Below, piece after piece: positions 56,690 through 64,000 of a stretch of 64,000 bases of DNA (the stretch's first letter is position 1; each line of letters begins with the position of its first letter). The position numbers were made by a program, and so were the translations under genes. The stretch comes from Dendrophyllia cribrosa (Eukaryota; Cnidaria; Anthozoa; Scleractinia; Dendrophylliidae). The notes below the pieces were generated by a model. It searched no databases, had not been told where the DNA came from, and saw nothing but the letters and a program-made list of their open reading frames with translations. The stretch is taken from NCBI GenBank assembly GCA_024195265.1, contig JAJLRJ010000014.1, positions 20,718,093-20,782,092 on the forward strand, given 5' to 3'.

Positions 56690-56980
56690 GCTATATTAAG
56701 TAACGCTCCACATAAGAACTACAGTATACTTCATTGTTCTGCGGAATTGGCTCTTTCTCATATAGATTGTCATTGATTTCAAGAAAAGGGGAGGAGCTAC
56801 TGGTTTATAATTATATTTCAGTATAAAAATAAAGAATATCCATTTGCGTCAGATACATTTTAGGAAATGTTCGTGCTTAACCAATCAGAATAGCAGAAGA
56901 CAATAGCTAATAATTTTGCTGCTTTGACGAAGTTCCCCAAATACAATTTCTTTAAAAATTTGCATGTTTTGCGATTTGAA
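56690..56980. repeat. Dispersed repeat, copy 3 of 3
   Basis: Same family as 14458 and 40950, in the intron between exons 8 and 9. Confidence 0.85.
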
Positions 56981-57220
56981 ACCTAACTTTATAGCGGTCT
57001 TTGAGTCTAGGCCAATGGGATCACTAGTTGTAACAATGAAAAAAGTTGACATTCCATCGTGCATTGCCGTTAGCACTTTCCTTCTTATGTGGATCTCGTA
57101 TTCCCCGATTATTACAAGACATACCTGTTTGACAAGACATAACTCTTTCACAAGACATAATAATGTATCATAGGCTGATACACTGATACAAGCTAAAAAA
57201 TCCTGTTTGACAAGTCATAC

Positions 57221-57362
57221 CTGTTTGACCCAGGGTTTTACTCCTTGTTTGATTCGTTCGTTCCTCATGTCGTTCTCCTGAGCTCCAATCAGCCTTGCGA
57301 GCTGTCTGTCAGAAAAACCAGCTTGTTTGGCTTCTAATAAATCTTCCTGTGCAAAGGACCCC
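57221..57362 (-). CDS. CPS1: CPS1-like exon 8
   Basis: Contains AKQAGFSDRQLARL and ends GVKPWVKQ, matching the family segment that leads into the second ATP-grasp half. Acceptor catcag, donor CAG|gtatga. Confidence 0.93.
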
Positions 57363-57987
57363 CTGATGGAACAACATAACACGCTTATGAGTGTCCTGCC
57401 GAAAGAATTTCCATGTTATATCGCTAAATGTCACCAAATATATAACTCAATTAGATAAAAAGATTCTATAGAGCAAAACAAAAGCAGTAGTTTGGAGAAA
57501 AAGTACAGGAGTGCAGGATTGCAAGGATTGAAGTGGATAACAGTTCATTAAATTTGATTTCGTTACAGGCGGTCAAGAAATCAAAATTGCCCTTGCGGAA
57601 TTTTAGCCCGGTATTAGGTCATATTTCTTTGCGTTCATCACTTTTGCCGATTTTTTCTTATTATTTTAATATAATAAAGCAAGCTTAAAGGCAAGCTCCG
57701 GGTAGTCCAGCTCTTGCCCAAACGATGTCTGTGATTCGCTAAGAAAACAATATATTTGTCCCGCTGGGATAGGGATTAGGGATATGGGCATTGTTCAAGT
57801 GATATATCAATTGTATCGTTCGCCAATCGCAGACATCGTTTGGACAGCTACGGGGTCGCCCCAAGCCCCTGGTCATAACCATGACAACACGATATATCAA
57901 CCATGACAGTGTCCCTTTTAAAATCATGAAAGTGATGTTTCAACTGAGTTATTAAGCCAACTATAGGACGGCCAATTATGAGTAACT

Positions 57988-58270
57988 AGAGCAGTTTTCA
58001 ACTGAGTGTCGTAAAACCAAAACCAAAGTAATTACTCTGACCAATCAAAGCAGTCGTAAACAATCCAATGAACCAATCAGAGCTCGAAGCAATTACATGT
58101 CGGCGGCGCCAAGCGTGGGAAAACGCGTGCAAGCAAGTCACGATTGGTTTTGGTTTTACTTCTGATTGGTCGAGAAAGTGGCGCGAGATTTTTTATTCAA
58201 TCACAAAGCGTAGCAATGCAAACCAAAGCAATTGTGTAATTACTTTCGATACTCAATTGAAAACTGCTCT
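57988..58270. mobile_element. AATTGAGTGTCG-family MITE, full length
   Basis: Ends agagcagttttcaactgag and complement, 283 bp, in intron 7. Confidence 0.92.
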
Positions 58271-58295
58271 ATTACGTTATAATGGTATTTCTGAC

Positions 58296-58564
58296 AATGG
58301 CCGTATTTATACTAGAAGACGGCTAAGTCGTCCAGACGACCTTAACACTTTTAGTTAAGGTCGTCTAGTGTAAATTCGGGACGACCTTACGACGTCCTTA
58401 CGCGTTAAGGTCATCGATCAGACGCCCTTAATTTCAGATGGCTAAGCCGTCAGACGGCTAAGCCGTCTTCCCTTTTTCTCGAATTTATACTAGACGACCT
58501 TAGCCGCTTTGGTGCGCTAAGGTCGTCTACTCGCTAAGGTCGTCTCTAGTATAAAAACGGCCAA
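58296..58564. mobile_element. MITE, AATGGCCGTATTTATACTAG type
   Basis: Inverted ends aatggccgtatttatacta and complement. Interior of repeated cgaccttaac/cgtctag and aagccgtc units. Begins 26 bases after the previous MITE. Confidence 0.88.
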
Positions 58565-59054
58565 TATAGCATTGCGGAACAGGCCGGGGAACAGGGAGAA
58601 ATAGCTATTTTGCCGGCACGGACCAGACGACTGGGTCTGCGTAAATGGAATTATGGTTATGTTCCTAAGATATGTATAGTTGTTCGTTACGAATTTGAAT
58701 CATTCTAGGTCAGCACTTGCTTGAACACCAAAATTTATAATGTAAATTTTGAGATACTTACTTTTAGTAATTATTAGTTTCCGCGTACATCTGCCTTCAC
58801 AGTTGTCGGCACTGCAGCTGATTTCAGCATGTGGCGCATACGTTCCCTTTTTTCCCACAGATTGGTTTTGGGTTTTTGTATCCTGTGATGTCGTAATTAC
58901 TAGGTACTTTTATGAACATCGATCTTTTGTGATTACGAGTATTGAAATAAAGTGTACGCTGATAAGTTGATGGCAGTCTTGCAATAAACTGGCTATGAGG
59001 TCCTGGCGGACCTACAGGCCGCTGTGCGTGTCTTTCTGGGTAGTGCAGGCGACA

Positions 59055-59180
59055 TGAGCCGTTTTCAACTGAGTGTCGAAAGTAATTTCGGTTTGGTTTT
59101 GAATTGCTACGCCTCGTGATTGGTCAAAAATATCGCAACACTTTCTCAACCAATCAGAGGCGAAACCAAAATCAAAAGTC
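59055..59180. mobile_element. AATTGAGTGTCG-family MITE, half copy
   Basis: Left part only (gagccgttttcaactgag to aaccaatcagaggcg). Confidence 0.8.
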
Positions 59181-59201
59181 CTTTGGCGACGGTTCGTTTA
59201 A

Positions 59202-59455
59202 TAGAGCAGTTTTCAATTGAGTGTCGAAAGTAATTACACAATTGCTTTGGTTTTTCATTGCTACGCTTTGTGATTGGCTAAAAAATCTCGCGCCACTTTC
59301 TCAACCAATCAAAAGTAAAACTAAAACCAATCGTGACTTGTTCGCACACGTTTTCCCGCGCTTGGCGCCGCCGACATGTAATTGCTTTGAGCTCTGATTG
59401 GTTCATTGGATTGTTTACGACTGCTGTGATTGGTCAAAGTAATTACTTTGGTGCT
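59202..59455. mobile_element. AATTGAGTGTCG-family MITE, nearly full
   Basis: Left end agagcagttttcaattgag and most of the interior. The right inverted end is lost after attactttgg. Confidence 0.88.
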
Positions 59456-59646
59456 CTTACAGGAGAGTGTTGGGCATTTTTAGCACGATCTTTTCGCGAC
59501 TAAATGCTGCCAAGTATTTCTTTACCTCGTTTCTCTCTGTATGATTTTTGTCCTCCACAAAAACTTCGAATAAATTTGTTGTGGTATTTTCCCAACCCTC
59601 CCCTTAAAAATAAAATGAATCATTATCATTTGAGCATTTTACTTAC

Positions 59647-59765
59647 AACTTTTGCTTTTGCAGGTCTCTTTCAATGTCCACTATACGATGTAGTTTATGT
59701 AAGAACCATCGATCTATACTCGTCAGCTCGTGGATTTGATCCACTGTATAGCCCGCGTGTAGTGC
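59647..59765 (-). CDS. CPS1: CPS1-like exon 7
   Basis: Begins [15 protein letters not shown] and contains [10 protein letters not shown], matching the IDKWFL segment of animal CPS1. It ends with two bases of a split codon. Acceptor ttttcag, donor tt|gtaagt. Confidence 0.93.
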
Positions 59766-60213
59766 CTGAAAACCCAAGGATTCGTTAACGTGCTGTTTCA
59801 CATAAAATAATTATTATTCGACACAGCATTCTATGGTGCAAATATGCACCTAAACGAGTGCAAATATGACACGTTATTACACTCTTTTGACCAGGCGAAA
59901 GGGACTAGCTGACACCCGTTACCAAGATTTTCCCGCCAATCTTTTACCACGAAAGCGAGGCTTTGAAGAGACCAGCTGGATGACAGTGAACCGTCTGCGA
60001 TCGATGGAACGACTGATGAATGAAATATTGCAGTTAAAAACTCCCTTTCAGCAATATTATGTTTAAAAGCATCGTCCCGTTTAATTCCCCTTGCCACAAA
60101 TTGTTTTGCGTACGTTGCATTGAAATCGTCTCGTAAATGCCATCTCGATGTCGTTATTACCGAAAGCAAAGCTGACAAAGGAAATGGAATAAACCTTTTA
60201 ATATCCCCTTTAC

Positions 60214-60303
60214 CTTAGCGATGGAGTAAACTCGCGTGTTTGATGGGACAACCAGCTCATCCTCAAGTTTGCAGTCCAACAGTTCTTGGTGCATGCTGGG
60301 AAG
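60214..60303 (-). CDS. CPS1: CPS1-like exon 6
   Basis: 30 codons, LPSMHQELLDC to NTRVYSIAK, in the CPS oligomerisation region. This is the less conserved hinge of the family. Acceptor tatcatag, donor AAG|gtaaag. Confidence 0.88.
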
Positions 60304-60459
60304 CTATGATAGAACAAACAAACAGACAGAATCAAAATAATTCGGAATTAAAATCAGAAAATACCACATTACATTAGACAATTCCGCAAGGTCCCAAAAT
60401 CCCAAGTGATTTCTATAGTTAAAAACCTTAACCCTCTTACTCCCAAGGGTGCTAAAAAT

Positions 60460-61110
60460 TAAAATTCAAGAAAAATCCCAAGTTTGTAAAATATTGAAAA
60501 ACAAATGGTACCATTCAAAAGTACTGCTGAAGAGGTTTCATTTGAATGGTCACACCATAGGATTTCGTCAACAGACTCAAAAGTTAGAACAAATGGTACC
60601 ATGCAAAAGTACTGCTGAATAGGTTTTATTTGAATGGTCACACCATAGGATTTCGTCCACAGACTCAAAAGTTAGAACTACACGATATGTCTCCATAATT
60701 GACTCTGGGAGTAAAAGGGTTAGTTGTGAAAACCTCTGAGTCTAAGCTTTAGAGTCTGTGGATAGGTGTCCTCAAGTGTAAGTAGGATTTCGTCGACAGA
60801 CTTATAAGTTAGAACTACACTACATGTCTCCATAATTGACTCTGGGGATGAAAAGATCATGCGATGTGATTCTAACTGTTGAGTCTGTAGTTAAAATCCT
60901 ACATCATAACCATTCAAATGAAAGCTACTGAGAAGTACTTTCCTGTGGTGCTGTTTATTACGCTGTACAAAGTGGTTCTAACTTTTGAGTCTGTGGTTGA
61001 AATCCTTAGGTGTGACCATTCAAATGAAAGCTCTCTAGCAGTAGTTCTTTCCAATGGTGTTGCTTGTTTTTCAGTATCGTACAAAATGAAATTGGGGATT
61101 TTTTTTCGTG
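60460..61110. repeat. Satellite-type units in both orientations (CPS1 intron)
   Basis: 60470-60690 holds two inverted units (gaatggtcacaccatagg, cagactcaaaagttagaac). 60850-61110 holds two forward units. Partial relatives occur at about 10775, 19270, 20770 and 53890-54060. Confidence 0.75.
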
Positions 61111-61159
61111 AATGTTACTTGGGAACCTGCTCTTGGGAATAAAGGAGTAAGCTACTTAC

Positions 61160-61246
61160 CTCTTGCACAAATCCATCAACCGAGGGATGGACCATACGTA
61201 AGGCCTTCTGGAAACTCTCTTCAAACGTTCGACCAATTGCCATTAC
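61160..61246 (-). CDS. CPS1: CPS1-like exon 5
   Basis: 29 codons beginning [18 protein letters not shown], a strongly conserved CPS segment. Acceptor ccttag, donor GAG|gtaagt, phase 0. Confidence 0.95.
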
Positions 61247-61485
61247 CTAAGGAAAAGATCAGGAAAACCTCAATACTGAATTAACATCAAACAACTCTGA
61301 ACGCAAAAAAGAATCATTTCCGCGTTTCCTTATGCAGAACGTTGACGTTTCCGGCTTTTCAGGCGGCAACCAGAAGTCCTATGTCAAAACGCATCTAAAA
61401 AGAAGCATTGGACCTCTACAGTGGCCAATTAAGGGGAGAGTGTCGAGGACCCAGGCTTCCTCCTTAGTAGGGAGCTTTAGCAACC

Positions 61486-61487
<2 letters not shown>

Positions 61488-61521
<34 letters not shown>

Positions 61522-61540
61522 TCGATGACGATGTCATTTA
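61488..61540. repeat. (GATGAC)n microsatellite
   Basis: About seven repeats in intron 4. The poly-Asp frame across it is an artefact. Confidence 0.9.
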
Positions 61541-62078
61541 AACAACTTTGCAATTGTTCCAATTTGTATAATTTGTCTAAAGTGACTAAATTGTCCAATA
61601 GCTGAATTCGTAGTGACGGCTTTCAAGTTCAAATTGAGAGAGCGCAATTAACCGTCGCGTGTTCACGTTCTCTGCAAAACCTATAATGTGATCATTTGAC
61701 GATACTGTTTTGCAGGGAAAGGCAAAGAAACGCATCAAAATGTAAAACGTACGTGCTATTGTTTTGTGTCATTATCGTGGTCGTGGTTGCTTAAGTTTCC
61801 TATCCCTATTAATGGCCGAACGGCGAAATGTTTTTCATTCCGATGTATTTTCACTCCCCTCCTTTTTCACTCCGAACGCGCGCCTTATGAGCAAGTTAGG
61901 ATCGGCCAGTGCTCCCGTACCTAACCGCGACCTTCATAACGTCACACGTTTGTTGCTTCTGAACACATTGTAGATTAGTTCACCGGAACCTTTTGATGTT
62001 CAGTTTACCGGAACTGAGACAAATTCGGATTTGCATTTCACACAAAGCAGCTATCAGATAGCATAAATTAATTCTCAC

Positions 62079-62153
62079 CTCCCCAACGCTCTTCATGGAA
62101 CTTCCGATCTCTTTGGACGTCATGTGAAATCTGTCGAGGTCCCATCTGGGAAT
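62079..62153 (-). CDS. CPS1: CPS1-like exon 4
   Basis: 25 codons, [13 protein letters not shown] to SMKSVGE, at the start of the central region. Acceptor atttcag, donor GAG|gtgaga, phase 0 on both sides. A (CA)n tract lies in the intron just upstream. Confidence 0.93.
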
Positions 62154-62249
62154 CTGAAATGGATTTTTTTAAAAAAAGGCAGGACTTTATTATTCCTACA
62201 TTTACGATTATCCCTGTCACTTTTGTATGGGAATTTAAACCGCCACTCC

Positions 62250-62252
62250 CCC

Positions 62253-62299
<47 letters not shown>

Positions 62300-62300
62300 C
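62250..62300. repeat. (CA)n microsatellite
   Basis: Roughly 22 CA repeats after a short C tract, about 100 bases upstream of exon 4. Confidence 0.95.
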
Positions 62301-62586
62301 CTACCCGGGACAGGGACCTCTTTAAGAACGGTATCTTATCAAATGTAAGATAGACTACAGCGATTACACGGCGGATTTATTGCAACATATGCACACACGT
62401 CAATTGAGAAAAACTTGTAGTAATTTACTACTATTAGAAGTTGTTGATCGCTTTTATGCGGAAGAACTCGTGCAAACTGATACATATTATTTTCAAATAA
62501 AAAAAAACGCTTAAGGTCTACACGGCCATTGTAATATCAAACTTTTAATCACAAGCGTAATCATAAAACTAAGTTTTATTTCATAC

Positions 62587-62710
62587 CTTGGTGACAATGT
62601 AATCCAAGCTAGGTTCAAAACATGCAGTTGTTTGTTGTGTGGTCGAGTTCTTTATATTAGGGAGCTGTATTCCAAGTGCAAGCTTAGCTGCAATAAACGC
62701 CAAAGGATAT
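62587..62710 (-). CDS. CPS1: CPS1-like exon 3
   Basis: Starts [13 protein letters not shown] and ends SLDYIVTK, the end of the first ATP-grasp domain. Acceptor tttgcag, donor AAG|gtatga. The linker near IKNSTTQQ is the least conserved part. Confidence 0.95.
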
Positions 62711-62981
62711 CTGCAAAACAACACCAACATCAACATAATTTGGTAAAATAAAAGCTTTTCTTTACCACCACTCCACAGTATACCGCCGTCAACATCCGAA
62801 AAGAGGTTACTATTTAAAAAACACCTCCTCAACGAAAATATGCCACCTCGATTTCAAACGGAATAGTAGACACCTGATATACATATATAACTTTGATGCA
62901 ATAATCTCTCCCATAAAATCCCCCCGCCCTCCCCCTCCCATAAATTTAGATTGGCTGACGTTACATTCACAGATTTATTAC

Positions 62982-63115
62982 CCTGTAGCTTTCGAAGCCA
63001 GTGCAGAGCTCCTGGATAAACGGGCATTGACCTCAATAATACAGTACTCCAGTGACGAGGGATGAAGAGCGTACTGTATGTTACATTCGCCAATTATACC
63101 AAGATGGCGCACTAC
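62982..63115 (-). CDS. CPS1: CPS1-like exon 2
   Basis: Begins [14 protein letters not shown] and contains [16 protein letters not shown], the conserved core of the first ATP-grasp domain that forms carbamate from carboxyphosphate. It ends with two bases of a Gly codon completed by exon 3. Acceptor ttcag, donor gg|gtaata. Confidence 0.95.
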
Positions 63116-63364
63116 CTGAAAGGGAAAGTGTAGCAAGAGTTGTAAGGAGTTGGCGAGAATCGAATGGGTCAAGCATGAAAACATATATAAAGAATGGAAT
63201 ATAATGACCATCATAAAACTAAAACCACACAGCAAACCATGACCACAGCGAATGAGATATGGAAATTACTGCAAATATAAGTGGAAGAAAACATCCAGCC
63301 TGTGATATTAAAGTGCGGGGGAATATGCAACCGTTAAATAAAACATTGAAGCCACGCCAGCCAG

Positions 63365-63510
63365 TGCCATCCGCTGGAAAACCACCGGTTTCAAACGCGG
63401 GAAAGCACACCTGTAACCGATTTCAAGCGCGGGAAAACATGCCTGCAACCGATTTCAAGCGCGGGAAAACACACCTGTAACCGATTTCAAGCGCGGGAAA
63501 ACCCAAGATT
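63365..63510. repeat. ~31-bp minisatellite
   Basis: Four units of gatttcaagcgcgggaaaac with acctgtaacc, in intron 1. Related to the 44.8 and 50.5 kb arrays. Confidence 0.9.
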
Positions 63511-63668
63511 GGTTTTCCCTCTGATTGGCTTACATTTATATTGTATATGTGATGGCTGGTTTTATGATTGTTTGAGAAGTTTTTAAACTGAAAGAAATGC
63601 GTCAAAACGGTGCCCCATTTTTCACTATAATAAAACAAAGATAGACAAGAGAAAAGATAGAATCAAAC

Positions 63669-63745
63669 CTTAAGCGCCGTTTCTCGCAGCATGTGATACT
63701 CTTGGTTAGACAGTGTTTGGCTTGGCGCCACAACAATAGAGTCAC
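63669..63745 (-). CDS. CPS1: CPS1-like exon 1 (of those in window)
   Basis: Encodes [15 protein letters not shown] and the following residues to ALK, in the first ATP-grasp domain. Acceptor tttcag, donor AAG|gtttga. It starts with two bases of a split Gly codon, so an upstream exon must lie to the right of the window. Confidence 0.93.
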
Positions 63746-63854
63746 CTGAAATGAAGAAACAAAGATCCTACACTGTAAGTTAACACTCACAAACAAGTAT
63801 GTTATTGTACAACACGTTGCATTCTACTTTTGCATAGGCGACGAAACTGTTTTT

Positions 63855-64000
63855 ATAGAGCGGTTTCAATTGAGTGTCGAAAGTAATAAAGCGATTTTCA
63901 CTCGAGTATCGTAAAACCAAAACCAAAGTAATTACTCTGGCCAATCACAACAGACGCAGACAATCCAATCAACCAATCAGAGCTTGAAGCAAATACATGT
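63855..64000. mobile_element. AATTGAGTGTCG-family MITEs, one abutting another, cut by window edge
   Basis: A left end (agcggtttcaattgagtg) of about 35 bases is followed at 63889 by a second left end (aagcgattttcactcgag) with the usual CCAAT-rich interior. Confidence 0.85.

Larger units (their letters stand above)
30874..63745 (-). other. CPS1: Carbamoyl-phosphate synthase gene (CPS1/CPSIII type), 3' 23 exons, 5' end outside window
   Basis: Spliced gene read on the minus strand from 23 exons; all borders are GT/AG and all phases join without a stop. The ~839 residues cover the end of the first ATP-grasp domain (exons 1-3), the oligomerisation region (4-8), the second ATP-grasp domain (9-18) and the MGS-like allosteric domain (19-23). 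The enzyme makes carbamoyl phosphate from bicarbonate, ammonia (or glutamine nitrogen) and two ATP; vertebrate CPS1 is mitochondrial. The stop after the SLFHY motif argues against CAD, which continues into dihydroorotase. In the allosteric domain TEAT, the Trp of VEWP and the Asn residues of NLPN and KDNY match the N-acetylglutamate-binding positions of vertebrate CPS1. The glutaminase domain, which separates CPS1 from CPSIII, is outside the window. Intron 21 contains two GPCR genes on the plus strand. Confidence 0.95.

Noticed and set aside
1..64000. CRISPR arrays, operons or bacterial-type signals
   Set aside because: The sequence is clearly from an intron-bearing genome; the regular arrays lack spacers and are minisatellites.

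Overview
This window looks like nuclear DNA of an animal, most likely an anthozoan cnidarian such as a stony coral. The sequence shows short exons with GT/AG borders, introns of 0.1 to 8 kb, AT-rich spacers, very many short inverted-repeat elements, Penelope-like retroelement pieces and small intronless class A GPCR genes. The cnidarian assignment is inference from gene style and repeats; no marker proves it.

The main gene is on the minus strand, from 63745 down to 30874. I reconstructed 23 exons whose phases all match. They encode the last ~839 residues of a carbamoyl-phosphate synthase of the CPS1/CPSIII type, ending in a stop codon at 30874. The 5' half lies beyond the right edge. The product would make carbamoyl phosphate, probably in mitochondria. 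Residues that bind N-acetylglutamate in vertebrate CPS1 are present.

The 8.4 kb intron between exons 21 and 22 holds two paralogous GPCR genes on the opposite strand (34311-35156 and 37954-38799), inside a tandem duplication of roughly 3 to 4 kb. The introns are rich in rearrangements. Exon 3' edges with their donor sites are duplicated at exons 9, 16 and 18, and the exon 20 donor has been amplified into a 16-bp minisatellite. A Penelope-like element with 205-bp inverted terminal repeats sits inside that minisatellite. A 3.0 kb hAT-like element with an 8-bp target duplication splits the exon 16 array, and it carries a retroelement RT fragment plus about 60 copies of a 19-bp repeat.

The left 30 kb is gene-poor. 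It has a possible 3' exon pair near 1.9-2.2 kb, a PIF/Harbinger-like domain fragment at 28.7 kb, a Penelope C-terminal remnant at 8.6 kb, a tRNA-derived SINE at 11.1 kb, and many palindromic MITEs, satellites and poly-G/C tracts. Most short open frames there are repeat or chance frames and are not listed.
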